Source: Bacillota bacterium (lineage in GTDB: Bacteria; Bacillota; Clostridia; Oscillospirales; Acutalibacteraceae). From it: a stretch of DNA of 29,752 nucleotides. Under the pieces are notes generated by a model. That model was given only the letters and a program-made list of their open reading frames with translations. It ran no database searches and had not been told where the DNA came from. Below, one piece after another: positions 22,293-29,635 of this stretch. The first letter of the stretch is position 1. Every line of letters begins with the position of its first letter. Where the stretch lies: contig JAEWRF010000182.1 of assembly GCA_023460155.1 (NCBI GenBank), positions 1-29,752 on the forward strand, read 5' to 3'. Both the position numbers and the translations under genes were made by a program.

Positions 22293-23358
22293 ATAGGGTT
22301 GGGAGTGTGCCGTCTTTGGTGAGAAGCTGATAAAGAATCAGCAGCACGGTGCAGTAGATCAGCACCCAGAAGTTGCCGGCGACCAGCGCAAAATAAATTG
22401 CGGCGAGAACGCCCAGCGGATGGATGTTGATGGTCGAGGAAACGAGCTTCGGCTCGATAATCTGGCGGATGGCGGTAATCAGCAGCCAGCAGACGAACAG
22501 CGCCCCCGCGCGGAAAAAGTTCCCCGTGACCAGATAAATCAGCGAAAGCGGGATGTAGATCGTCCCCGGCCCGAGCACCGGCAGAATGTCCGCAATCCCC
22601 GTGATGATGCTCAGCACCAGCGGATAGGGAACGCCGAGCGCCGCAAAAACGATCAGCGTTTCCACAAACGTGATAAAATAAATCAGAAGGTAGGTGCCGA
22701 TGTAGCGCCCACCGATCGCCTTCCCGTCTTTGGAATACGAACTCAGGCTCCGCACGGCGGAGTGCGGGAACAGCCCGACCAGATAACCCTTGACCGTGCC
22801 GTAATCCTTGGAGAAGAAATAGGTGGAAAAGATCATAATGATCAGCATGGTGAAAATCGCGGGAAGCGAGGTCAGAAAGTACAGGAGGGTTCCGGCTACC
22901 TTCGCCGCGATGCCTACGCCGTTCTGCGCGATGCTCATGATTTTTTCCTGATTCTGCTCAATGAAATGGGAATCGATGCTCTTCACGGAACTCCCGAGCT
23001 GAGCGATCGCATTCATGAGGGGGGCCGTCAGGGCGCGAAGATCCTCGCTGGTCAGCCGCGAAACGTACCGAAGCAGACGGTTCAGCTCTGTCAGCAGCCA
23101 GAAGCCGGCCAGAAACAGCAGCCCGAACAGGATCGCGTAGACGACCAGAGTCGCAATGGCCGCCGCCGGTGCGGGGCGGAGGGACAGACGGCGCCGCAGC
23201 CAGTTGATCAGGGGCTGAGCGGCAAGCGCAAGCAGAAAACCGGCCAAAAACGGAAAGGTATATTTCAGCGTGACGGCAAACAGAATAAACACCGCCGTGT
23301 AAATGACAAAAAAGAGAATGAGCGGCTTCAGGCGAACCAGTTCGCGCCGTTCAAACAA
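22252..23358 (-). CDS. AI-2E family transporter, YtvI-like
   Basis: A 368-residue membrane protein with about eight helices in the arrangement of the AI-2E/PerM family: three or four at the N-terminus, a central amphipathic segment, then a C-terminal bundle. The C-terminal block contains ITGIADILPVLGPGTIYIP and RQIIEPKLVSSTINIHPLG, the best-conserved part of the family. The sequence looks like the sporulation membrane protein YtvI of Firmicutes, but members also transport small molecules or Na+/H+, so the substrate is open. TTG 23358 follows AAGGGGG with 7 bases; upstream ATGs (for example 23415) fall in the promoter -10. The 3' end overlaps the convergent ATPase gene. Confidence 0.88.
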   Translation of the reverse strand: MFERRELVRLKPLILFFVIYTAVFILFAVTLKYTFPFLAGFLLALAAQPLINWLRRRLSLRPAPAAAIATLVVYAILFGLLFLAGFWLLTELNRLLRYVSRLTSEDLRALTAPLMNAIAQLGSSVKSIDSHFIEQNQEKIMSIAQNGVGIAAKVAGTLLYFLTSLPAIFTMLIIMIFSTYFFSKDYGTVKGYLVGLFPHSAVRSLSSYSKDGKAIGGRYIGTYLLIYFITFVETLIVFAALGVPYPLVLSIITGIADILPVLGPGTIYIPLSLIYLVTGNFFRAGALFVCWLLITAIRQIIEPKLVSSTINIHPLGVLAAIYFALVAGNFWVLIYCTVLLILYQLLTKDGTLPTLFNRGSEDPPEEKP

Positions 23359-23413
23359 AGCAAAACCCCCTTGTTTTTCTTGCAGAAAATAATATGATAA
23401 TCGTATGGGAACC

Positions 23414-23419
23414 ATTATA
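23414..23419 (-). promoter_or_regulatory. Candidate -10 of the YtvI-like gene
   Basis: A perfect TATAAT on the minus strand lies about 55 bases before TTG 23358. The corresponding -35 region (TTTTAT) is poor and merges with the T tract of the preceding terminator. Confidence 0.45.
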
Positions 23420-23440
23420 CTGGAAAATAGCGTAAAATAA

Positions 23441-23474
23441 AAGAAAAAAAGAGCGCTCCGCAAAATAGCGGAGC
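23441..23474 (-). terminator. Terminator of the small XRE gene
   Basis: Stem GCTCCGC/GCGGAGC (23455-23461 with 23468-23474) with a 6-base loop is followed, after CTC, by a long T-rich run in the minus direction. Confidence 0.88.
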
Positions 23475-23488
23475 ACCCTCCCTAGGGA

Positions 23489-23743
23489 TTAATTTTCCCT
23501 GCCAAGCAGCCAGTCGACCGAAACATTCAAGATGTTTGCCAAAGCGGAAAGTTCAAAATCCGTCACGTAACGAATTTGACCCTCCAGTTTGGATAGTCCG
23601 GAAGCGTTCATGTCCACTCCGTTTACCTGAAGCTGAGCCAGCAGTTCTTTCTGCTTCATACCCTGATTTTTACGCGCCATTTCGACGCGTGCACCCACCA
23701 AGTTGCGGGTACCAAGTGCTTGTTTGCGCAGTCTCAAATTCAT
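23489..23743 (-). CDS. Small XRE family helix-turn-helix protein
   Basis: An 84-residue protein that is essentially one XRE DNA-binding domain. It has GARVEMARKNQGMKQKELLAQLQ, a turn, then MNASGLSKLEGQIRYVTDFELSALANILNVSVDWLLG, the standard pattern of clostridial HTH_3 regulators ending in VSVDWLLG. No effector or dimerisation domain is present. AGGAG lies 4 bases ahead of ATG 23743 (a slightly short spacing). It has its own terminator. Upstream an 8-bp direct repeat TCAACAAT (23840-23847 and 23852-23859) might be related to its control; the target genes are unknown. Confidence 0.85.
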   Translation of the reverse strand: MNLRLRKQALGTRNLVGARVEMARKNQGMKQKELLAQLQVNGVDMNASGLSKLEGQIRYVTDFELSALANILNVSVDWLLGREN

Positions 23744-24289
23744 TCATCTCCTCTTAAAGTATTTTGGTTTGCACGTACATTCTCTTTTCACAAAATCCGC
23801 TGTTTGAAGTGATTGCCGAAAAGAATTAAGTTAAAAAATTCAACAATCAACTCAACAATGATCAGTATAATATTTTTTTGTTATTAATGCAATAAAAAAT
23901 TGGATATTTTTCACCCAATTCGTGTTTTTTTGGTTTCTTTTGTAAATTCGACGAATCGCACCTGTTGCTTTTATTATTTTGTCACGATCATTCTATAATA
24001 TTCTAAATAAAATTTCATCATAGGGATTTTAAATTGCGGTTTTTAACATAGAATGATTTTGCGTAGCTGTCTGCCGCTGCTTTGGTTTGTGCGGCTGGTG
24101 ACACCTTTGCCGGCCGCTGCCTGTGCGCCGGACGATGCGGCTTGCCGGGGCCGGCGAACAAGATGCGGTTTCCGGCGGCTGCGGCGCGTCAGGCAAGCGC
24201 AGATCAATTTTGTGTCATTCTATAATATGATACTCTGCCGACGGGGAGTCACAGGAAATTTTACCGATTCAATCGGGGAGATGATTTTT
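23744..24289. other. Long intergenic region and pncB leader
   Basis: About 300 very AT-rich bases (23760-24055) are followed by a sharply GC-rich block (about 24057-24205), then AT-rich sequence again. Three TATAAT boxes lie on the plus strand (23866-23871, 23994-23999, 24221-24226). The last two share the 14-base string TCATTCTATAATAT, and an inverted copy of its first 9 bases, ATAGAATGA, is at 24048-24056. The open frame reading through the GC-rich block from 24053 has no ribosome site and no protein similarity I recognise. Confidence 0.55.
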
Positions 24290-25750
24290 TTGGAGGAAAG
24301 CATAGGACGGGAAAAAAATCTTACCATGCTGACGGACTTTTATGAGATCACCATGGCGAACGGATATTTTTCAGGAGGCTGCGGGGACACGCCCGTTTAC
24401 TTTGATATGTTCTTCCGCGAGATACCGGACGGGGGCGGCTTCGCCATTATGGCCGGTGTGCAGCAGGTGGTGCAGTACCTGCAAAACCTGAAATTCACGA
24501 AGCGGGATATCGAATATCTGCGCTCCTGCGGAATTTTCCGGGAAGAATTCATTGAGTATCTTGCGGATTTTCATTTTTCCTGCGATGTCTGGTCTGTGCC
24601 GGAGGGAATGCCGATTTTCCCCGGCGAGCCGATTGTTACGGTGCACGGCCCCGCCATACAGGCGCAGCTTCTGGAAACCATGATTCTGCTGACGGTTAAC
24701 CACCAGAGCCTGATCGCCACCAAAGCGAACCGCATCTGCCGCGCAGCGCAGGGAAGGCCGGTTATGGAATTCGGCTCCCGGCGGGCGCAGGGAGCGGACG
24801 GGGCGATCCTCGGTGCGCGGGCGGCTTACATCGGCGGCTGCTGCGGGACGGCCTGCACCCTCACGGATCGGGACTACGGGGTTCCGGCGCTCGGGACCAT
24901 GGCGCACAGCTGGGTTCAGCTGTTTGACTCCGAGCTGGATGCGTTCCGCGCCTATGCGCGCGAGTATCCCCAAAGTTGTACGCTTTTGGTGGATACCTAT
25001 AATGTTTTGAAATCCGGAATCCCGAATGCGATTCAGGTTTTCCGCGAAGAGGTGGTTCCGCGCGGCTTCCGCCCGGCCGGCATCCGCATTGATTCCGGCG
25101 ACATCACCTATCTTTCCCGCAAGGCGCGGAAAATGCTTGATGACGCCGGCTTCCCCGACTGCAAGATCTGCGCTTCCAATTCCCTGGATGAATACATCAT
25201 ACGGGATATGCTCATGCAGGGCGCCTGCGTGGACAGTTTCGGCGTCGGCGAGCGGATGATCACCTGCTCCAGCCATCCGGTGTTCGGCGGGGTGTACAAG
25301 CTCTGCGGCGTGGAAAAAGAAGAGGGCCTTATCGTTCCGAAGATCAAAATCAGCGAAAACGTTGCCAAAATCACTACGCCGGGTTTTAAACGGCTGTGGC
25401 GCCTTTACGATCAGGACAGCGGCAAGGCCATTGCGGATGTGATCACGCTGCACGACGAGGTGATCGACGAGTCCAAACCCTATGAGATTTTCGACCCGGA
25501 TTTCGTCTGGAAGAGGAAGATCGTGAGAAATTTCCGCGCCGTGGATATCCGCACGCGCCTGTTCTATCAGGGCCGCTGCGTCGCCCCCAAGCGCGACCTG
25601 AAGGAGATCCGCTCCTACTGCGCGCAGCAGGTGGACACGCTCTGGGACGAAGTAAAGCGGTTCGAAAACCCGCATCACTATTATGTGGACCTTTCCCCGA
25701 AGCTGTGGGACTTAAAAAGCCGCATGATCTCGGAGGAATCGTTCAACTGA
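24290..25750 (+). CDS. pncB: Nicotinate phosphoribosyltransferase
   Basis: A 486-residue cytoplasmic enzyme that joins nicotinate to PRPP, with ATP hydrolysis, to give nicotinate mononucleotide, the entry step for salvaging nicotinate into NAD. Family features are the N-terminal LTDFYEITMANGYF segment, EFGSRRAQGADGAILGARAAYIGG (phosphoribosyl and nicotinate contacts), and GTMAHSWVQLF with the active-site His. It also has LLVDTYNVLKSGIPNAI, and IRIDSGD with SNSLDEY. Length is normal for the PncB1 type. TTG 24290 is preferred because GGGGAG lies 9 bases upstream; ATG 24281 directly abuts that site. A much longer frame back to 24053 reads GC-rich intergenic sequence. The rnpB promoter begins 8 bases after the stop. 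Confidence 0.95.
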   Translation: MEESIGREKNLTMLTDFYEITMANGYFSGGCGDTPVYFDMFFREIPDGGGFAIMAGVQQVVQYLQNLKFTKRDIEYLRSCGIFREEFIEYLADFHFSCDVWSVPEGMPIFPGEPIVTVHGPAIQAQLLETMILLTVNHQSLIATKANRICRAAQGRPVMEFGSRRAQGADGAILGARAAYIGGCCGTACTLTDRDYGVPALGTMAHSWVQLFDSELDAFRAYAREYPQSCTLLVDTYNVLKSGIPNAIQVFREEVVPRGFRPAGIRIDSGDITYLSRKARKMLDDAGFPDCKICASNSLDEYIIRDMLMQGACVDSFGVGERMITCSSHPVFGGVYKLCGVEKEEGLIVPKIKISENVAKITTPGFKRLWRLYDQDSGKAIADVITLHDEVIDESKPYEIFDPDFVWKRKIVRNFRAVDIRTRLFYQGRCVAPKRDLKEIRSYCAQQVDTLWDEVKRFENPHHYYVDLSPKLWDLKSRMISEESFN

Positions 25751-25758
25751 CCGTCGCC

Positions 25759-25787
25759 TTGACTTTTTCGGCGCGATCGGGTACAAT
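25759..25787 (+). promoter_or_regulatory. Promoter of rnpB
   Basis: TTGACT (25759-25764), 17 bases and TACAAT (25782-25787) place the RNA 5' end at about 25794-25799. Confidence 0.85.
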
Positions 25788-25798
25788 AGCATCACATT

Positions 25799-26143
25799 GC
25801 GAGCAGGCTGGGCAGCCGCGGACGCAGCGCGAAAGTGCGCGCCCGAGGAAAGTCCGAGCTCCACAGGGCGGAATAACGGCTAACGGCCGCCGGGGGCGAC
25901 CCCAGGGAAAGTGCAACAGAGATATACCGCCGCTTTTTGCGGTAAGGATGGAAAGGCGGGGTAAGAGCCCACCAGCGCGCGGGAGACCGCGCGGCTCTGC
26001 AAACCCTATTCGGAGCAACACCGCAGAGGGACATGATGCGTCTGCCCGGCGCGTCCCGAGAAGGTGGCATCGAGCCGAGGCGGCAACGCCCGGCCAAGAT
26101 AGATGGTTGTCCAAGACAGAACTCGGCTTACAGGCCTGGTCGC
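25799..26143 (+). ncRNA. rnpB: RNase P RNA, class A
   Basis: This RNA is the catalytic subunit that trims 5' leaders from tRNA precursors. P1 forms between GCGAGCAGGC at the 5' end and GCCTGGTCGC at the 3' end. The universally conserved GAGGAAAGTCCGAGCTCC block (about 25846) and the 3' ACAGAACTCGGCTTACAGG block are both present. The change to CCGAG/CTCGG relative to the common CCGGG/CCCGG is compensated on both strands, which supports the pairing. The conserved AGCAACACCGCAGAGG-like core is also visible. It has a dedicated promoter and terminator. No protein frame in this stretch is credible. Ends are accurate to within a few bases. Confidence 0.96.
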
Positions 26144-26154
26144 ATTTAGTTATG

Positions 26155-26183
26155 AAAATCCCCGCCTTACAGGCGGGGATTTT
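26155..26183. terminator. Bidirectional terminator after rnpB
   Basis: Perfect 12-bp stem AAAATCCCCGCC/GGCGGGGATTTT (26155-26166 with 26172-26183); it ends rnpB and, from the other side, the alpha/beta hydrolase gene. Confidence 0.92.
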
Positions 26184-26208
26184 GCTGTCTCCGGGAGAAA
26201 AAGCGACC

Positions 26209-27186
26209 TCAGAAATTCCCGGCTTTCTGTTCTTGCTCCCGGATCTCGCTGAGAGCCTGAAAAAAGAGCTCCGGCTGGTCAACCATCGCCAGGTGGCGGG
26301 CTTTCGGAATCACGTACTTCTTTTTCCGGGGCGCCGAAATCTCTTCGAAGTATTTTTCCGCAATTGTGTAGGGAGCCTGCCAGTCGTCTCCGCCTAAAAT
26401 GTAATAGACGGGCACGCCGTAATCCCGCGGCTCTTTCCACAGGTTAAAATCGCAAAGGAAAGGGTAGACCCCCTGATTCGCCTTGTAAATCTTCAGGAAA
26501 GCGGAACAGTCGGAAAGCCGGAAAATCGGGCTTTTCCTTACCACGTTCAGAATCGGCAGAAAGGCGTCGGAAGAAAGCCCGAATTTTGCCTGAAGATTTC
26601 GGACCCGGGTCATTTTTTTCATGAATGCCTGATCAAAAGAAATCTTTTCGCCGGGATAGACGCCGACGGCTTCCAGTTTCTTCAGGGATTTTTGATCCCC
26701 GGCCTGCGTGATCAGCTCCCTGACCCTGCCGTAACCGACCTGTTCGTTTTCCGTCATGTTGATGACCTGACCGGTGCCGATATAATACGCGATATCCTCC
26801 GGATGCTTCAGAACAAAGGCCGAACCGAAAACACTCCCCCAGGAGTGCCCAAGCAGAACGATTTTTTGCTTGTTATATTTCTTCTTCAAATATTGGATTA
26901 CCTCAATCAGATCCTGAAGCATCAGCTCGATCGTGGGGAGCTTGTCGGGATTCCGGGTCAGCGTTTTTCCGGCGCCGCGCTGATCCCAGTGCACCAGAGT
27001 ATAGATTTTGGTCCACTGTTCCTCGTAGAGATGGGCGAACAGCGATTCTGCGGAACCGGGACCGCCGTGCAGAAACAGCAGCACCGGATTTTCCGGATTG
27101 GTTCCCAAATGGTAAAGAAATTGTTCGATTCCGTTAATCGGGACGTATTCCTGGAGATCAATGGCTCTTTTTGTTTGCTTTTTCAT
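26209..27186 (-). CDS. Alpha/beta hydrolase (proline iminopeptidase-like, S33 family)
   Basis: A 325-residue soluble hydrolase. HGGPGS (residues 40-45) forms the oxyanion hole and HWDQRGAGKT is typical of the proline iminopeptidase subgroup. The nucleophile elbow is GHSWGS with Ser115; Asp267 or Asp268 (GGDDW) and His298 (ARHLA) complete the triad. The lid region between is divergent, so peptidase, esterase or lactonase activity are all possible. The start ATG 27186 gives the normal length; the longer frame to 27345 runs back through the MarR gene. It overlaps that gene by 29 bases and is in its operon, suggesting the substrate or product is sensed by the MarR regulator. Confidence 0.88.
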   Translation of the reverse strand: MKKQTKRAIDLQEYVPINGIEQFLYHLGTNPENPVLLFLHGGPGSAESLFAHLYEEQWTKIYTLVHWDQRGAGKTLTRNPDKLPTIELMLQDLIEVIQYLKKKYNKQKIVLLGHSWGSVFGSAFVLKHPEDIAYYIGTGQVINMTENEQVGYGRVRELITQAGDQKSLKKLEAVGVYPGEKISFDQAFMKKMTRVRNLQAKFGLSSDAFLPILNVVRKSPIFRLSDCSAFLKIYKANQGVYPFLCDFNLWKEPRDYGVPVYYILGGDDWQAPYTIAEKYFEEISAPRKKKYVIPKARHLAMVDQPELFFQALSEIREQEQKAGNF

Positions 27187-27772
27187 TATGACCCGACCTT
27201 TCCGTTCGGATAACGCTTTGATCGGTTGTGTCATGCGCTCTTCGGTCGCAGAATTTTTGAATGGCCCGCAGCTGGGAGTCAGAAAATCCGGCTTCCGTAC
27301 CGAGAGAAACCTCTTCCTCAAACCCGTCCTGCTCTTTTCCGTCAAACCGATACAGCTTTTTGAGCAGGTTCCAGAGAGTTTTCAACTCTTCTGCCGAGAA
27401 CTCGTGGAAAACTTCCGCGTAATAGTCGAGGGAAAGCTCGCAGTTTGCCGCAAGCGTTTCCTTGCCGGCCGGCGTTATAATGACATTGACGGCACGTTTG
27501 TCTGTTTCACTCGGCGCGGTTGAAAGAACCCCCTTTTTCTCCATGGCAGAGACAAGCTGTTTCACACTTTGCTTGGTAGTGCCCAGCTTTTTCGCAATGC
27601 CGTTCAGCGTTGCACGATGCTCCGGCAGGTGATTAATCGCGATCATCACCATGATCTGCCGGACGGTCAGCTTTTTTAGAAATTGATCGCCCGTCGCCTG
27701 AAGTTTGTTGGTAACGGAGAATAAGGTGCTCAGTGCCTGCTCCATCAAAAACAGTTCCTGAAAAGCGTCCAT
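27158..27772 (-). CDS. MarR family transcriptional regulator
   Basis: A 204-residue winged-helix regulator. The MarR core spans residues 30-110, with LTVRQIMVMIAINHLP, NGIAKKLGTTKQSVKQLVSAMEKKGVL (recognition helix) and the wing STAPSETDKRAVNVIITPAG. It is longer than most MarR proteins, with a C-terminal extension rich in charged residues that overlaps the hydrolase start. AGAGGA precedes ATG 27772. Two copies of a 16-base direct repeat flank its promoter and are its probable operator. It likely represses itself and the downstream hydrolase until a phenolic or other ligand binds; the ligand is unknown. Confidence 0.92.
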   Translation of the reverse strand: MDAFQELFLMEQALSTLFSVTNKLQATGDQFLKKLTVRQIMVMIAINHLPEHRATLNGIAKKLGTTKQSVKQLVSAMEKKGVLSTAPSETDKRAVNVIITPAGKETLAANCELSLDYYAEVFHEFSAEELKTLWNLLKKLYRFDGKEQDGFEEEVSLGTEAGFSDSQLRAIQKFCDRRAHDTTDQSVIRTERSGHNEKANKKSH

Positions 27773-27794
27773 GACAGTTCCTCTTTCAGAATGA

Positions 27795-27855
27795 CAATAT
27801 ACTGTCTAATGTAGTTATACTGCTTTCCTTTTACATTGTCAATATACTGTCTAAT
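27795..27855 (-). promoter_or_regulatory. Promoter and repeated operator of the MarR-hydrolase operon
   Basis: On the minus strand a perfect TTGACA (27842-27837), 17 bases and TATAAC (27819-27814) make a strong promoter. The 16-base sequence CAATATACTGTCTAAT occurs twice on the plus strand, at 27795-27810 and 27840-27855, a 45-base period. One copy overlaps the -35 and one lies just downstream of the -10. Confidence 0.85.
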
Positions 27856-27884
27856 TTTTTTATTAATTCCAGTGAAGTGAGTGG

Positions 27885-28490
27885 TTATCCCATCAGATAT
27901 TGATAAACCGCGTCGACTCCTTCGCTGAGGATGCGCTCTGCTTCAATCTCATTGTCTCCGTAAACGATCTGGTCGACGATGGAACTGATCATGTGAAACG
28001 TCACGATCACCGCGGCGTCCGGATCGCTGACGCGAAGATATTCTTTGGAGGACTCAAAGTAATTCCGCATTTCGCCCAGCGTTATTTTTTGCTGCCCGTT
28101 CAGAACAGCCGCCACTTCGGGTTTCGAATAGCTTAAAATCGTCTGCTCCCGGCTGAATTCTTTCGTGGAGAGATGGACCCGTACCAGTCCCTCCAGAAAA
28201 TTTCGCAGCCACGCTTTGGGCTCGGAAAGGCAGGCGTTCAGATCCGCACACATCTCCCGGTATACCTTGGTGAAGGAGGCGTTGTGCCGGTCCAGAATTT
28301 CCAGAAGGATCGTATCCTTGTTCTTAAAATAGGAATAAAGGCTTCCGATGGAAACGCCGGCGGCTTTAGCAATGTCGTTTGTTGTGGTGTTGTAGTAGCC
28401 GTCTTTGCAAAAAAGGTGATAGGCCGCCTCCAGAATCTTCTCTTTTGTTTCCATGCTTCGTTTTTGCTGCGGTTTCCGGATCTGGTCCAT
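27885..28490 (-). CDS. TetR family transcriptional regulator
   Basis: A 201-residue repressor with the N-terminal TetR DNA-binding domain: KEKILEAAYHLFCKDGYYNTTTNDIAKAAGVSIGSLYSYFKNKDTIL, a textbook three-helix HTH ending in the YxYFKNKD motif. The remaining 140 residues are the helical ligand-binding and dimer domain. ATG 28490 has GGGAG 9 bases upstream; the TTG at 28499 abuts that site. It is divergent from the SDR gene; the shared intergenic region holds both promoters and two similar inverted repeats, so it likely controls both. The effector is unknown. Confidence 0.93.
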   Translation of the reverse strand: MDQIRKPQQKRSMETKEKILEAAYHLFCKDGYYNTTTNDIAKAAGVSIGSLYSYFKNKDTILLEILDRHNASFTKVYREMCADLNACLSEPKAWLRNFLEGLVRVHLSTKEFSREQTILSYSKPEVAAVLNGQQKITLGEMRNYFESSKEYLRVSDPDAAVIVTFHMISSIVDQIVYGDNEIEAERILSEGVDAVYQYLMG

Positions 28491-28510
28491 ACTGATCAAC
28501 TCCCGCCTTT

Positions 28511-28539
28511 ATTTTACCGGGCGGGCGGGGTTTTGTCAA
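28511..28539 (-). promoter_or_regulatory. Promoter of the TetR gene
   Basis: On the minus strand a perfect TTGACA (28539-28534), a 17-base GC-rich spacer and TAAAAT (28516-28511) precede ATG 28490 closely. Confidence 0.8.
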
Positions 28540-28545
28540 TAAATA

Positions 28546-28558
28546 TGAGCAAATACTC
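28546..28558. promoter_or_regulatory. TetR operator candidate O1
   Basis: The TGAG-N6-CTC dyad lies just upstream of the TetR -35 and 9 bases upstream of the SDR -35; preceded by ATA as in O2. Confidence 0.6.
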
Positions 28559-28567
28559 TTATTTGTA

Positions 28568-28595
28568 TTGACAAAGCAAAATCAGCTCTTATAAT
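28568..28595 (+). promoter_or_regulatory. Promoter of the SDR gene
   Basis: Perfect TTGACA (28568-28573) and perfect TATAAT (28590-28595) are 16 bases apart. Confidence 0.88.
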
Positions 28596-28596
28596 A

Positions 28597-28610
28597 TGAG
28601 TAAAAGCTCA
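28597..28610. promoter_or_regulatory. TetR operator candidate O2
   Basis: A perfect TGAG-N6-CTCA dyad sits at the predicted transcription start of the SDR gene, directly after its -10; it matches O1 in arm sequence and spacing. Confidence 0.65.
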
Positions 28611-28635
28611 CGTTACGAAGGGAGATCAATCTATT

Positions 28636-29364
28636 ATGGGTGCAAAAAAAGCAATTGTCATCGGAGCAACTTCCGGGATGGGAATGGAAACCGCGAGGCT
28701 TCTGGCAAAGGAGGGCTATGAGGTCGGGCTGGCGGGGCGCAGGGAGGACCGGCTTCTTGCGCTGCAGAAGGAACTTCCGACAGCGGCACATGTGAAAAGA
28801 ATCGATGTCACAGCGCCGGAGGAAGCAATTCCGGCCTTTGAAGCATTGGCGGAAGAAATGGGCGGTCTGGATGTTGCCGTAATCTGCTCCGGTATTGTTC
28901 TGCCCAATTACGAATTGGACTGGGAAAAAGAACAAAAGACGGTCAATACGAATGTTCTGGGGTTTGCCGCAATGGCCAACGCCGCGGCGCGTCGGTTTGT
29001 CAAACAGGGGCATGGGCATCTTGTCGGAATCTCCTCGACCTCCGCACTGGTTTACAGCGACCGGAGCAACGCGTACTGCGCGTCCAAGGCCTTCATTTCC
29101 AATTACCTGCGGGGACTTCGGATTCTGCTCGCAAAGGCGAGCCCGGATATTTTTGTGACGGAGGTGCTTCCCGGCTGGGTTTATACCGAAATGACGCAGA
29201 ATGCCGACAAGTCAAAAATATTCTGGGCTTCCACCGCGGCGCAGGCGGCATCTCAGATCTGTGGCGCCATCCGGAAGAAGAGGCGGAAAATCTATATTTC
29301 AAGGCGCTGGCGTTTGCTCGCCTGGATGCTTGCCCTGCTTCCGGAACGAATGAGGGTAAAATAA
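28636..29364 (+). CDS. Short-chain dehydrogenase/reductase
   Basis: A 242-residue classical SDR. The cofactor loop is GATSGMG (residues 10-16), with AGRRED after beta-2 suggesting NADP(H). The NNAG motif is replaced by CSG (84-86), and Asn106 lies in TVNTNVLG. The catalytic Ser is at about 134, with Tyr147 and Lys151 in AYCASK. A basic C-terminus (RKKRRKIYISRRWRLLAWML) with a hydrophobic end may associate with the membrane. The substrate is unknown. GGGAG precedes ATG 28636 at slightly long spacing. It is divergent from a TetR gene, which probably represses it, as in many SDR/TetR pairs. Confidence 0.92.
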   Translation: MGAKKAIVIGATSGMGMETARLLAKEGYEVGLAGRREDRLLALQKELPTAAHVKRIDVTAPEEAIPAFEALAEEMGGLDVAVICSGIVLPNYELDWEKEQKTVNTNVLGFAAMANAAARRFVKQGHGHLVGISSTSALVYSDRSNAYCASKAFISNYLRGLRILLAKASPDIFVTEVLPGWVYTEMTQNADKSKIFWASTAAQAASQICGAIRKKRRKIYISRRWRLLAWMLALLPERMRVK

Positions 29365-29391
29365 ACCGATTTTTCGGCTTTTGCACGCCAG

Positions 29392-29430
29392 AAAAGGGAC
29401 GGCCCGCCGTTTCGGCGGGCCGTCCCTTTT
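29392..29430 (+). terminator. Terminator of the SDR gene
   Basis: A perfect 17-bp stem (29392-29408 with 29414-29430) with a 5-base loop ends in T4; the A4 on the other arm makes it usable in both directions. The 29431-29550 stretch after it shows no gene. Confidence 0.93.
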
Positions 29431-29550
29431 ATATAGGAAGATATGTGAAAAACTTGTAAGCGAAAGTAATGTGTTTTCGGCTGCTCCGCCGCGCTTTTCC
29501 GTTGCCGCAGGAAAAACCCGGCCGTTCGGCCTTCCTCAACAGATCCATCA

Positions 29551-29597
29551 AAAAAAATAGCGTGTATTCTGCTCCCCTGCGGGAGAAGAATACACGC
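29551..29597 (-). terminator. Terminator of glnN
   Basis: An 11-bp stem GCGTGTATTCT/AGAATACACGC (29560-29570 with 29587-29597) with an inner CTCCC/GGGAG helix is followed in the minus direction by TATTTTTTT. Confidence 0.93.
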
Positions 29598-29635
29598 CGT
29601 TGTGTATCATCAGCTTATTTCATTTAAGGGGAAAA

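Noticed and set aside
22420..23397. 325-codon plus-strand frame opposite the YtvI-like gene
   Set aside because: A polar Gln/Arg/Asp-rich shadow of a membrane protein gene.
24053..24280. N-terminal extension of pncB from ATG 24053
   Set aside because: The added 79 residues read the GC-rich intergenic block, contain no family similarity and lack a ribosome site; a TATAAT box lies within the stretch.
24371..25678. 435-codon minus-strand frame opposite pncB
   Set aside because: pncB is unambiguous on the plus strand; the antisense frame has no recognisable domain or ribosome site.
25705..26397. Overlapping frames on both strands in the rnpB region
   Set aside because: The sequence is the RNase P RNA with conserved blocks, promoter and terminator; the frames are not coding.
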